A stretch of 64,000 nt of DNA, from positions 186,001 through 250,000 of the forward strand of contig NZ_JAIXCQ010000005.1 of assembly GCF_020297055.1 (NCBI RefSeq), given 5' to 3'. Under the pieces are notes generated by a model that did not search any database, was not told where the DNA came from, and saw nothing but the letters and a program-made list of their open reading frames with translations. The translations under genes were made by a program, and so were the position numbers. Within the stretch, counting starts at the first letter, position 1. Each line of letters starts with the position of its first letter. Origin of the DNA: Isoptericola luteus (lineage in GTDB: Bacteria; Actinomycetota; Actinomycetes; Actinomycetales; Cellulomonadaceae). Of this stretch, positions 46,327 to 54,930 are shown in pieces.

Positions 46327-46956
46327 TCACGACAGACCGGCTGCGTATCGTGCGGCGATCGTCGTGGCCGCTTCGTCGATGACCCGGTGGGTCTCCTCGT
46401 CGCTGAGCGACCAGTTGCCATGGACGAGGTGGGGCCAGAAGACGACGGTGGCGATCATGCCGAGGAACTGCGGCGCCGCCACGTCCGGATCGTCGACGGC
46501 GGCGTTCCCTGCGGCGGTCTCGGTCTGGAGGTAGTGCCTCAGCGTCGCCAGCATGGTCAGTGCACCGAAGTCGAAGGTCCGCGCGCGGAGCTCGGGGAAC
46601 CGGGGGGTCTCGGCGATCACGATCCGCATCAGGTCCACCATGCCTGGACGGGACAGTAGCTCGGCGTAGGCATGACCGAGGTTGACCAGGCCTGCGTGGA
46701 AGTCGCCCGGCGGCGGGTCGGGGACCTGTCCTGCCGGTGCGTCGCCGGCTGCCAGCACCGTGGCTTCGAAGAGCTCGGCCTTGGTCGGGAACTGCTTGAA
46801 CAGCGTCGCCTTGGAGACGCCGGCGCGTTCGGCGATGCGGGCCAGCGAGGTGCGGTCGTACCCGGACTCCAAGAAGAGGACGCGGGCGGCGTCGAGGATG
46901 GCGGCCCGGTTGGATGCTGCGACCTGGCGGTGGTAGTCGGGAACGTCGCGGGACAT
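46327..46956 (-). CDS. TetR-family regulator
   Basis: 209 residues: SNRAAILDAARVLFLESGYD to GVSKATLFKQFPTKAELFEA is the DNA-binding domain; the C-terminal part (FPELRARTFDFGALTMLATL) is of the TetR_C_39/AcrR-like type. ATG 46956 stands just behind one of two 24-bp palindromes. It diverges from a RibD-C/DHFR-like reductase that it most likely represses. Confidence 0.92.
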   Translation of the reverse strand: MSRDVPDYHRQVAASNRAAILDAARVLFLESGYDRTSLARIAERAGVSKATLFKQFPTKAELFEATVLAAGDAPAGQVPDPPPGDFHAGLVNLGHAYAELLSRPGMVDLMRIVIAETPRFPELRARTFDFGALTMLATLRHYLQTETAAGNAAVDDPDVAAPQFLGMIATVVFWPHLVHGNWSLSDEETHRVIDEAATTIAARYAAGLS

Positions 46957-46973
46957 GTGCCAAGCATGCCATG

Positions 46974-47043
46974 GAGGTGAGTTGCTTGACTCGCCTCCCC
47001 TGCGCCGTCTACTCTCAATGAGGCGAGTCGCTCGACTCACCTC
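46974..47043. promoter_or_regulatory. Two 24-bp palindromic operators in mirror order
   Basis: Sites 46974-46997 and 47020-47043 both fit GAGGYGAGTNGCTNGACTCR followed by CCTC, with 9-bp arms around a 6-bp centre. The second is nearly the reverse complement of the first. Their centres are 46 bp apart, one near each of the two divergent genes. Confidence 0.85.
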
Positions 47044-47061
47044 AATGGAGAGGGTAGGACG

Positions 47062-47604
47062 ATGGCGAAGGTGATGATCCATGCGACGGTGTCGCTCGAC
47101 GGGTTCATGGCCGATTCCGAAGGCGGATCGGACTGGATGTCCGGATTCCCGGTCGCGGCCGAGGACAGGGACCTGGTGGCCGGCGTGATGGCGGAGGTCG
47201 GCGCGGTGGTGGGTGGAGCGAACCAGGCCCAGACGATCGAGGACGACGAGATGCCGTACGGGGGCACCCTGGGGGTCCCGGTGTTCTTGATGACGCACCG
47301 GCCCCACGAGCCGATCGAGAAGGACGGCGTCACCTACGCCTTCGTCGTCGACGACATCGAGGAAGCGGTCGGTGCGGCCAAGCGTGCGGCCGGGGGCAAG
47401 TCGGTCAGCCTGCTGGGCGGCAGCATCGCCAGACAGTGCCTGACGCGGGGGCTGGTCGACGAGATCCAGCTGCACGTCGTGCCGATCCTGCTCGGCGAAG
47501 GCATCTCGCTGTTCGCGGGACTCGGACGTCGCGTCGACGTGGAACGCGTCGAGACGGTGGGGTTCGCCGGCGAGGCCCATCTCCGCTACCGCGTCCGTTC
47601 GTGA
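47062..47604 (+). CDS. Dihydrofolate reductase-like (RibD C-terminal domain) protein
   Basis: 180 residues: MIHATVSLDGFMADSEGGSD at the start, then VVGGANQAQTIEDD, and the cofactor region VSLLGGSIARQCLTRGLVDE followed by VVPILLGEGISLFAGLG, as in the RibD_C/YwjB group of stand-alone reductases. These use NADPH; the substrate is often unknown. A GGAGAGGG site precedes ATG 47062. Partner of the divergent TetR. In the 218-bp gap that follows there is only a weak 7-bp hairpin (47622-47651). Confidence 0.9.
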   Translation: MAKVMIHATVSLDGFMADSEGGSDWMSGFPVAAEDRDLVAGVMAEVGAVVGGANQAQTIEDDEMPYGGTLGVPVFLMTHRPHEPIEKDGVTYAFVVDDIEEAVGAAKRAAGGKSVSLLGGSIARQCLTRGLVDEIQLHVVPILLGEGISLFAGLGRRVDVERVETVGFAGEAHLRYRVRS

Positions 47605-47823
47605 CTGCCCCGCACGCACCGCAGCCTCTGGGTTGAGCCGCTCGGAGGCTGATGCGAAGAGGTGACCGGCCGACGCAGGGGTTCCGCGTCGAACCCGCTT
47701 GTGGGCCGTGACGGGTCCGACCGCCGGTCGGGCGCCCCGGACATCTCCTTGTTCCCGTGGATGCCGAGGCGCCGGACCGCGAGCACGGCGGGGCGCGCGC
47801 GTCGCGATCGATCAGACCGCCGC

Positions 47824-48705
47824 TCAGGGCCGGAGGTTCTCCAGGTCGGCCAGGAGGCTCGGGTGGGTCGGCTCCCATCCGAGCTCACGCCGGGTGACCG
47901 CGCTCGACGACGGCTGGTCGGCGGCGAAGACCTCGGCGAGCGGGCCGAACGTCTCCGACGGCACCTCCCGGACCGGGACGTCGAGCCGGCGGCCGATGAC
48001 GGTGGCGATGTCGAGCATGGTGTCGCCCTCGTCGGCCACCGCGTGCCACGCCGTCCCGGCGGGCGCGTTCTCCAGCGCCAGCCGAAGGAGCACGGCTGCG
48101 TCGAGCGCGTGCACGGCGGGCCAGCGCTGGGAGCCGTCTCCCAGATAGCCGGACACGCCGGCGCCGCGGGCGATCTGGGCGAGGAGAAAGGCGAACCCGC
48201 CGGCGCCGTCCTTGTGGACGGTGCGCGGGAGGCGGACCGCCACGCTCCGCACGCCGCGGGAGGCCAGGTCGAGGATCGCAGTCACGGACAGGCCGCGACC
48301 ACCGACGATTCCGTCCGTCGGGATCGGGTCGGCCTCGGTAGAGGCGCGGCCCAGCGCCTGCGGGGTGCCGGAGACGGTGACGAGCGGGCGCCCGCTGCCC
48401 ACGAGCTCGTCGCCTATGGCGGCAAGGGCCGCGCCTTCCTCGGCGATCCCGTGCGCCACGGTTTCCGCGCTGGTGAAGTCGTTGCTGAAAGCGAGGTGGA
48501 TCACGCCGTCGGCCTGGGCGGCGGCGGAGCGAAGCGTGGGCAGGTCGGCGAGGCTGCCGCGGACGGGAGTCGCGCCCGCCGCATCGAGCGCGGCGGCGGA
48601 TGCGTCCGAGCGGGCGAGCGCGGCGACGGCGTGCCCGTGGCTGAGCAGCTCGGTGACGACGGGGGAGCCGATGAGACCACTGCCACCGGTGACGAAGACG
48701 TGCAT
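47824..48705 (-). CDS. NAD-dependent epimerase/SDR-type reductase
   Basis: 293 residues. The motif VFVTGGSGLIGSPVVTELLS is the extended-SDR cofactor site; VIHLAFSNDFTSAETVAHG and SVAVRLPRTVHKDGAGGF are typical of the atypical SDR branch related to YeeZ/dihydroflavonol reductase-like proteins. Start ATG 48705 has TTGAGGAG upstream. It is divergent from a TetR gene, with paired palindromes in the gap. Confidence 0.9.
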   Translation of the reverse strand: MHVFVTGGSGLIGSPVVTELLSHGHAVAALARSDASAAALDAAGATPVRGSLADLPTLRSAAAQADGVIHLAFSNDFTSAETVAHGIAEEGAALAAIGDELVGSGRPLVTVSGTPQALGRASTEADPIPTDGIVGGRGLSVTAILDLASRGVRSVAVRLPRTVHKDGAGGFAFLLAQIARGAGVSGYLGDGSQRWPAVHALDAAVLLRLALENAPAGTAWHAVADEGDTMLDIATVIGRRLDVPVREVPSETFGPLAEVFAADQPSSSAVTRRELGWEPTHPSLLADLENLRP

Positions 48706-48719
48706 GGGACTCCTCAAGT

Positions 48720-48771
48720 GATGGGACCTTTGTCCCATCACTGTACAGCCTGATGGGACAAAGGTCCCATC
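48720..48771. promoter_or_regulatory. Two 20-bp operators that are exact reverse complements
   Basis: GATGGGACCTTTGTCCCATC (48720-48739) and GATGGGACAAAGGTCCCATC (48752-48771) are mirror copies, each with 8-bp arms (GATGGGAC/GTCCCATC) and a 4-bp centre. Centres are 32 bp apart. The second lies just before the -10 hexamer of the tetR gene, so binding would block it. Confidence 0.9.
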
Positions 48772-48774
48772 GAC

Positions 48775-48780
48775 TAGGAT
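48775..48780 (+). promoter_or_regulatory. -10 element of a leaderless tetR transcript
   Basis: TAGGAT, six bases before ATG 48787, with no ribosome-binding site. One operator palindrome ends four bases before it. Confidence 0.5.
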
Positions 48781-48786
48781 GGGGCC

Positions 48787-49365
48787 ATGGCTCGATGGGA
48801 ACCCGGCGCACGCGAGCGGCTCGTCCTCGCCGCGATCGACCTGTTCACCGAGCAGGGGTACGACGCCACGACGGTTGCGCAGATCGCTGAGCGCGCAGGG
48901 GTCACCAAGAGCACGTTCTTCCGCCACTTCCCGGACAAGCGTGAGCTTCTCGTGGCCGGACAGGACGCGTTGAGCCGGTTGCTCAGCGACGGGATCGCGG
49001 ACGCACCGCCCGGCGTCGGGCCGCTCGAGGCGGTGGCCGCCGGGCTCGAACGCGCGTCGTCGTCCATGGGTCCGACGAACCACGAGACCGGGCCCCGCAT
49101 CAGGGCCGCCGTCGCGGCCAGCACCGAGCTGCAGGAGCGCGACGCGCTCAAGAGCGTGGGCCTGGCCGCAGCGATGACGTCCGCGCTGCTGGCGCGCGGC
49201 ACGCCCGACCCGGCCGCACATCTCGCGGCCGAGCTGGGCGTGCTGGCTTTCAAGCGCGGCTACGCCGCGTGGCTGGAGGCCGCAGACGGCGGCGACGGTA
49301 CGCCGGCGCGGTACACGCTGGCGGCGCTCGACGACCTCCGGGCGGCTACCAGGCTGTTGGGCTGA
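48787..49365 (+). CDS. TetR-family regulator
   Basis: 192 residues: RERLVLAAIDLFTEQGYDAT to GVTKSTFFRHFPDKRELLVA is the DNA-binding domain. The remainder is helical with a short ligand domain. ATG 48787 follows a -10 hexamer without leader. It very likely represses itself and the divergent epimerase-type gene through the two mirror palindromes. Confidence 0.92.
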   Translation: MARWEPGARERLVLAAIDLFTEQGYDATTVAQIAERAGVTKSTFFRHFPDKRELLVAGQDALSRLLSDGIADAPPGVGPLEAVAAGLERASSSMGPTNHETGPRIRAAVAASTELQERDALKSVGLAAAMTSALLARGTPDPAAHLAAELGVLAFKRGYAAWLEAADGGDGTPARYTLAALDDLRAATRLLG

Positions 49366-49374
49366 CCCCCCGGG

Positions 49375-49773
49375 TCATGCCAGGTCGGCGACCCCGGCGG
49401 CCTGTGGGAAGCGCGCGCAGGCCCAGGTGCCCGCGACCGCAAGGAGCACGAGCGGCCCGACCGTCGGCCACGGCGACACCAGCGGGACCTGTGTGGCGAG
49501 GACCAGCGACGTTCCTGCGACGCCGGTTCCGACGCCGGCGGCCGCGCCGAGTCGGCGGGCCCGGTCGCCGGAGTTCCGGAGAAAGGTCGCCACGAGCGAA
49601 CCGGCGACGATGCCTCCCGCGCTGAGGACCGCCCCTGCGAGTGCCCCCAGGAACATCGCCCAGGTGGTGAACGCACCACCGTCGATCACGCCGAGGGCCA
49701 GCCCGGTCAGGACCCCGAGGAGCGTCCCGGGCACCAGGAGGTCACGGAGCGCCCAGAAGAGGGTGCGACGCAT
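49375..49773 (-). CDS. Four-helix small membrane protein
   Basis: 132 residues with four hydrophobic segments (LLVPGTLLGVLTGLALGVI, MFLGALAGAVLSAGGIVAGS, LGAAAGVGTGVAGTSLVLAT and VGPLVLLAVAGTWACA). GAGGAG precedes ATG 49773. It ends nine bases from the convergent tetR stop and follows the LAL 4 gene on the same strand after 151 bp. No family recognised. Confidence 0.75.
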   Translation of the reverse strand: MRRTLFWALRDLLVPGTLLGVLTGLALGVIDGGAFTTWAMFLGALAGAVLSAGGIVAGSLVATFLRNSGDRARRLGAAAGVGTGVAGTSLVLATQVPLVSPWPTVGPLVLLAVAGTWACARFPQAAGVADLA

Positions 49774-49924
49774 GGTTCGTGCTCCTCGCCGAGGATCTTT
49801 GCGGATGCCTTGCCCACCTGAGCCGCGCCCGACCTCGAGAAGCACTGCTCACGCTGCGCCGCTGACGCCCCGGCGCGGACGAGCATATCCGTGCGGCGCC
49901 CGAACCGTACGGGCACCCGTCCGG

Positions 49925-52651
49925 TCAGGAGAGCTGCAGCGCCCTGAGGTCGCGGCGTGACGTAACTCCCAGCTTGCGGAAGATGTTGCGCAGGTGGGCC
50001 TCGACGGTGCGTGGGCTGAGGAACAGCTGGGTACCCACCTCGCGGGAGGTGGCGCCGGTGGCCACCAGCCGTGCCACGTGCAGCTCCTGGGCGGTGAGCC
50101 CGTCGGTCGGACGAGCGGTCCGTGCCCGCGGGTGCTCGCCCGTCGCGCGGAGCTCGCGTGCGGCGCGGGCGGCGAACGCGTCCGCGCCCATGTCTGTCAG
50201 GAGCTGGTGAGCGGTGCGGAGCTGGTCCCGGGCGTCGCGGCGGCGGCCCTCTCGGCGCAGCCACTCGCCGTAGACGAGACGGGTGCGAGCGAGGTAGCCG
50301 CGCACCCGGCTCTGCGCGAGCTGCGCGATCGCCTCGCGGTACCGGTCCTCGGCGGCCGGCCCGGTCCTCGTGAGCGCCTCCGCCCGAGCCGCCATGCCCA
50401 GCGCCCAGGGGGTACCGCTGGCTCGAGCCCGGGCGCAGAGCTGCTCTGCCGCCTCGGCCGCGCGTCGGGGCTGCCCGGCGCGTGCCGCCGACTCGACGAG
50501 CTCGAAGTGCGCCAGGTTGCTGAGCGACAGCTCCGGGGACTCGAGCGCACGTGCCGCGGCCTCCTGAGCCCATCGATAGTCGCCTCGCCCGTTGTGGAGC
50601 ACGGACATCGCGTACTGCGCCAGGGCGGCCTCCGTGCTCCGGCCCGAGAAGCCGACGCCCGCGGCGTCGGGCGCGGTGGTCTCGGCCCGGTCGCCACGCC
50701 AGGCGCCCAGGATGGCGTGGGCGTGCCGGACGTGGACGCCGCCGGTGGCGTGGGTGATCGCCGTGGCCTCAGTGGCGAGCTCGCCGGCCCGGGCGAGGTC
50801 GCCCAGGAGCACCGACGTGATCGACCAGAAGCGCAGCGCGTCGGGGAGCGTCGCGAGCGCGCCCGACTCGCGCGCCCGCTGGACGTTGCGGCCGGCCAGC
50901 ACGAGCAGCAGCTCGTCGTCGAGGATGGCCACGGCGTTGCGCCCGGCGAGCCGCAGCCAGCGGTCGTGCTGGCGGCTCGGCCCGGGGCCGGCGCCGCGGG
51001 TGTCGAGGAACGCCTCGATGGCGAGCCGCAGCCCGGGCGCGCCCGTCTCGTACCCCTGTGTGAGGGCCGTGACCAGGCCGTCGAGCAGCAGGTCCGGCGG
51101 CTGCGGAGCGCTCGGTGGCGCGGGGGCGGCACGAGCGGCCTCGGCCACCGCCAGCACGTCACGGTCGAGGTCGCCGGTCACCAGCGCGGTGTCGAGCGCC
51201 TGCAGGTACGTCTGACGGGCCAGGGCCGGGTCGAGCGGGGTGAGGGTCCGGGCGGCGTCCAGCAGCATCCCGGGCACCTCGCTGCCGCGGCGCCGGTAGA
51301 ACGCGATCTGGGCGCGGAGCAGCGCGAGACGGGCTCGGGGCAGGGCGTCGAGCGGCCCCGAGGATGCGACCGCCAGCAGCTCGAGGGCGGACTCGGGTGC
51401 CCCCGCCTCCTGCAGTGCGTGGGCGCCCTCCAGCGCCCGCCTGGCGCGGGCGGCAGGATCGGGAGTCAGCTCGGCCGCCCGCCGCAGGAACGCGGCCGCG
51501 GCGGCCACACCGCCGCGGCCGCGCGCCCGACCGGCCGAGCGTTCCAGGTCCGCGGCGGCGTCCTCGTCGGCCCCCAGCACCGCCAGCGCGCGGTGCCAGG
51601 CGCGGCGGTCGGGGTCGGCCGCAGGGTCGGTCGTCTCGGCCAGCGCCCCGTGGGCGCGGCGACGGTCGGGTGCCGTGGCCGACTGGTACACCGCCGACCG
51701 CACGAGCGGGTGCCGGAACCGGACCCGGGCGCGGACCTCCAGCAGGCCGGCGGCCTCCGCGGGCGTCGCCGCCTCCGGGTCGAGGCCCAGGTGTGCGGTC
51801 GCGCGCCACAGGAGCGCGACGTTGCCCGTCGGGTCGGCGGCGGCGACGAGCAGCAACAGCTGGGTCTGCGGTGGCAGGCTGGCCGATCGGCGTCGGAACG
51901 TGTCCTCCACACGGCGGGGGACGCTCAGCGCGTCGGGCAGCTCGAACCCGCCGGCCAGGTCGGCCGGCCGCGCGGCACGGGGCAGCTCCAGCAGGGCCAG
52001 AGGGTTGCCGCCCGCCTCGGCGAGGATCTGCTCGCGGACCCCCTCGTCCAGCGGTGCGCGCACCGCCGTGCCGAGCAGCGCGCGGGCCTCGGGCTCCGCG
52101 AGCCGCTCCAGACGCATCTCGGACAGCCCGGTGAGCGGGAGCCGGTCGCCCTCGTCGGAGTCACGCACCGCGAACACGAGGGCCAGCCGTTCGGCGCCCA
52201 GCCGGCGAGCCGCGAAGGCGAGGGCCTGCGCCGACGCCTCGTCCAGCCACTGCGCGTCGTCGACGAGGCACAGAAGAGGCCGTTCCTCGGCGACCTCGGC
52301 CAGCAGGCTGAGGACGGCCAGCCCCACGAGGAACCGGTCGGGCGCGTCGCCGTCGTGGAGCCCGAACGCCACGCCGAGCGCGGCCTGCTGGGGAGCAGGC
52401 AGCACGCGGGCGTGACCCAGCAAGGCACCGCACAGCTGGTGCAGCCCGGCGAACGCGAAGTGCGTCTCGGACTCGACGCCGACCAACGACTCGACGCGGA
52501 AGCCTGCGGCGATCGCCGTCTGCTGGGCGTGCTCGAGGAGCACGGTCTTGCCGATTCCGGGCTCCCCGCGCAGCACCAGGGAGCCGCTGCGCCCGGACCG
52601 GGCCAGCGAGAGGAGCTTCTCGACCGCTTCACGCTCTGAGCGCCGGCCCAC
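49925..52651 (-). CDS. Large LuxR-family (LAL) ATP-binding transcriptional regulator 4
   Basis: 908 residues from GTG 52651. Walker A GEPGIGKT (residues 29-36), Walker B LLCLVDDAQWLDEA, helical repeats, C-terminal LuxR domain (LTAQELHVARLVATGATSRE, then LSPRTVEAHLRNIFRKLGV). The family match seems to begin a few codons earlier (DLTELVGRR), and there is a GGGGAG site that would suit a CTG start 12 bases upstream; no standard start is available there before a stop. GC content of this copy looks higher than that of the other three, so it may be an older resident. Confidence 0.92.
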   Translation of the reverse strand: MGRRSEREAVEKLLSLARSGRSGSLVLRGEPGIGKTVLLEHAQQTAIAAGFRVESLVGVESETHFAFAGLHQLCGALLGHARVLPAPQQAALGVAFGLHDGDAPDRFLVGLAVLSLLAEVAEERPLLCLVDDAQWLDEASAQALAFAARRLGAERLALVFAVRDSDEGDRLPLTGLSEMRLERLAEPEARALLGTAVRAPLDEGVREQILAEAGGNPLALLELPRAARPADLAGGFELPDALSVPRRVEDTFRRRSASLPPQTQLLLLVAAADPTGNVALLWRATAHLGLDPEAATPAEAAGLLEVRARVRFRHPLVRSAVYQSATAPDRRRAHGALAETTDPAADPDRRAWHRALAVLGADEDAAADLERSAGRARGRGGVAAAAAFLRRAAELTPDPAARARRALEGAHALQEAGAPESALELLAVASSGPLDALPRARLALLRAQIAFYRRRGSEVPGMLLDAARTLTPLDPALARQTYLQALDTALVTGDLDRDVLAVAEAARAAPAPPSAPQPPDLLLDGLVTALTQGYETGAPGLRLAIEAFLDTRGAGPGPSRQHDRWLRLAGRNAVAILDDELLLVLAGRNVQRARESGALATLPDALRFWSITSVLLGDLARAGELATEATAITHATGGVHVRHAHAILGAWRGDRAETTAPDAAGVGFSGRSTEAALAQYAMSVLHNGRGDYRWAQEAAARALESPELSLSNLAHFELVESAARAGQPRRAAEAAEQLCARARASGTPWALGMAARAEALTRTGPAAEDRYREAIAQLAQSRVRGYLARTRLVYGEWLRREGRRRDARDQLRTAHQLLTDMGADAFAARAARELRATGEHPRARTARPTDGLTAQELHVARLVATGATSREVGTQLFLSPRTVEAHLRNIFRKLGVTSRRDLRALQLS

Positions 52652-52929
52652 GAGTTCCGTCAGGTCGTGCTCCCCTCACCGTCCCCGAGCAGGTAGCCGT
52701 CACGGTAGCCGCCCCCGACGCGGGGCGCGACGGGCGCGCAGCGTCGTCGCACACCGTCTCCACGTTCTCCGTGGTGCCGCACCGTGCACACCTAGGTAGC
52801 TCTCACCGACGCGAGCGCTCGGTCACCGGTGCGAGCCTGACGCCCCCGCTGCCCACGGCGGCGGGACGCAGCGGCCCCTACGTGGCCGCTGCGTGACGCA
52901 CTCACGTCGCACGAGAGGAAGGTCCAGCA

Positions 52930-53505
52930 ATGAATCCCGTCGAGCAGGTCGTCAGCAACTTCCAGCAGCTCGTCGCCCAGGTGCCCGAGGTCGTCCAGCC
53001 ACTCGTCGCCATGCTCGCGGGAGCGATCCCGTTCGTGGACGGCGAGGTCGCGGCCATGATCGGCGTCCTCGGCGGCATCCATCCCGTCCTCGCGGCCGTC
53101 GCAGCGGCCACGGGAAACTTCGTGTCCGTGCTGGTGGTCGTCGCGGTCACCTCCCGCACGAGGTCGGCCGTCGTCGGTCGCCGCCGCGTCCCGGTCGGGG
53201 TGGGTGGAGGCCCGGGAACGTCGGCGAACCCCGACGGGGACGGGCTCGGCGACCTGGCGTCCTCGACGCCGGTGTCCAAGGGGCGTCGGCGACTGAACCG
53301 GTGGCTGGTCCGGTTCGGCGTCCCCGGCGCGAGCGTCCTCGGCCCGCTGGCGATCCCCGGGCAGTTCACGGCGGCGATCCTCGTGGGGAGCGGGACGCCG
53401 CGCCGGTGGGTCCTGCTCTGGCAGGCCGTCTCGATCGTCCTCTGGACGTCGGTCGGCACCGTCTCGGCGTGGGCCGCGCTCGCCGTCATGGCCGGGGCGT
53501 CCTGA
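52930..53505 (+). CDS. Small multidrug export-like membrane protein
   Basis: 191 residues; four or five membrane helices with the PF06695-like (Sm_multidrug_ex) features: AGAIPFVDGEVAAMIGVLGG early and FGVPGASVLGPLAIPGQFTA late, joined by a Gly-rich loop. AGAGGAAGG precedes ATG 52930. Real substrates of the family are poorly known, so the export role is only a label. In the 278 bp before it no further feature was recognised. Confidence 0.75.
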   Translation: MNPVEQVVSNFQQLVAQVPEVVQPLVAMLAGAIPFVDGEVAAMIGVLGGIHPVLAAVAAATGNFVSVLVVVAVTSRTRSAVVGRRRVPVGVGGGPGTSANPDGDGLGDLASSTPVSKGRRRLNRWLVRFGVPGASVLGPLAIPGQFTAAILVGSGTPRRWVLLWQAVSIVLWTSVGTVSAWAALAVMAGAS

Positions 53506-53600
53506 GGTCGCCGCGGTGGTCCTCGGCGTGACGGGCCCCGCGCGACCCCCGGTTCCGCAGGGAACTGGTGGCGAGGCCCGTCGCTCCCAGCGTTCTCGAC

Positions 53601-53635
53601 GCCCGCGGCGGCCGGCCAGGCCGGCCGCCGCGGGC
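53601..53635 (+). terminator. Very strong hairpin, 17-bp perfect stem
   Basis: GCCCGCGGCGGCCGGCC is followed after a single base by its exact reverse complement. It lies about 100 bp after the export-like gene. No T-run follows. The rest of the 349-bp gap up to 53855 shows no gene. Confidence 0.7.
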
Positions 53636-53854
53636 ACCAGCTCGATCGTCCACGCAGATTGTTCCCCGCCGGTCTCCCGGTCTGGGTCTTGGGGGACGAT
53701 CTGCCCGCCCTGGTACTGCTGGCGCGGTGGGCAGAGCAAGGAACCGGGGGGTGCCGTCGGCGATCACCCCCCACAGGGGGCTCGGCCGGGCCGACAGTCA
53801 GGAGCGAACAGCCCAGGCGGCAACGAGAGCCGCCACGAGCAGACAGGTGCCCCC

Positions 53855-54883
53855 ATGACGGTCCCGCCCGGCCCGACCACGGACTCCCGACCGGACGCCG
53901 GAGCTCCGGACCGCCGGCGCGCCCGGCTCCTTGCCACGGTGACCGCCGCGGTGATCGGGGTCGCCGTCGCGATCTCCGGAGGCGCGGTGCCGGCCGAGCG
54001 ACCGGCGGCGTCCACCCCGGTGCCGCCGGCCGTGACCACGCGGGACCTGCCGCCGTCGGCCAGTGAGGTGGAGGCGGTCACCGTCGACCAGCTGCCCGCC
54101 GTGGGCCGGGTCGTGAGCGCCGGCCGCTACACGAACTCGGGATACCGGTCCCAGGCGAAGGCGATGGCGAAGAAGTACGGGCTGACCGTCCGCTGGGTCA
54201 AGGGCAACGCATGCCCCGGGGTGAAGAACTCGATCGGCTGCTACACCTCGGGCAAGACGCGCATCACCCTGTCCACGGCGCTGCGGCGCTACCCCAAGAA
54301 GGCCGTGCGGTTCGTGGTCGCCCACGAGGCGTCCCACCACAAGATCTACCTGCGGTGCGGGACGGCCCGCCCGCCGATCTCCGGCAAGCGGGCCGAGAAC
54401 GTCACCGACGCCTACGCCGCGAAGGTGCTGCGCGTCACGGGCGCCACCGGCTACGGGTACACGAGGTCCGACGTGACCAAGGCGAAGAAGATCAAGGCCG
54501 GCACGTGCTGGTCCAAGCAGAAGACCGTCAAGGCCAAGAGCACGGGCGAGAAGTTCCTGGCCCTGACCACGTTCCGCACGCGGTACACGGTGACGAAGGG
54601 CACGCGCCTGACACTGCTCGGCAAGATCGAGAACGGCTACTACGTGGTGCGCGACCGCGCGGGCCGGCGCGGCTACGTCAGCTCGCTGGCGTGGAAGGCG
54701 CCGTCGCGCACCGTCACCGCCACGGGGAAGAGCGGCGTGGTCTGGCGCTACGGGACCGGCGCGGCGTCGCGACCCCTGAAGGCGGGGGAGAGGTTCGGCA
54801 TCCTGCGGTCTCACGACAAGAACTACAACCTGGCGCGGGCGTCGAACGGCCGGCTCGTGCTGGTCTCCAAGCGAGGCTTCTGA
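53855..54883 (+). CDS. Secreted HExxH protein (putative metallopeptidase) with SH3-like repeats
   Basis: 342 residues. A basic N-terminus and a hydrophobic helix (LLATVTAAVIGVAVAISG) give a signal peptide or anchor, followed by a Pro/Thr linker. VRFVVAHEASHHKIYLRCG has a zinc-binding HEASH motif at about residue 157; nearby Cys pairs could form disulphides. The C-terminal 130 residues read as two bacterial SH3-like units (FLALTTFRTRYTVTKGTRLT, GYYVVRDRAGRRGYVSSLAW; VWRYGTGAASRPLKAGERFG), which often bind cell wall. Together this suggests an exported protease acting at the envelope. The family was not recognised. Confidence 0.75.
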   Translation: MTVPPGPTTDSRPDAGAPDRRRARLLATVTAAVIGVAVAISGGAVPAERPAASTPVPPAVTTRDLPPSASEVEAVTVDQLPAVGRVVSAGRYTNSGYRSQAKAMAKKYGLTVRWVKGNACPGVKNSIGCYTSGKTRITLSTALRRYPKKAVRFVVAHEASHHKIYLRCGTARPPISGKRAENVTDAYAAKVLRVTGATGYGYTRSDVTKAKKIKAGTCWSKQKTVKAKSTGEKFLALTTFRTRYTVTKGTRLTLLGKIENGYYVVRDRAGRRGYVSSLAWKAPSRTVTATGKSGVVWRYGTGAASRPLKAGERFGILRSHDKNYNLARASNGRLVLVSKRGF

Positions 54884-54930
54884 GCGGGCGGCACGACGAC
54901 GGTCTGCCGCCGCCGTGCCGCCCGTACGGG

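Noticed and set aside
49994-52639. 881-codon open frame antisense to LAL 4
   Set aside because: Typical antisense shadow caused by third-position GC; no domain, Arg/Gly/Gln-rich.
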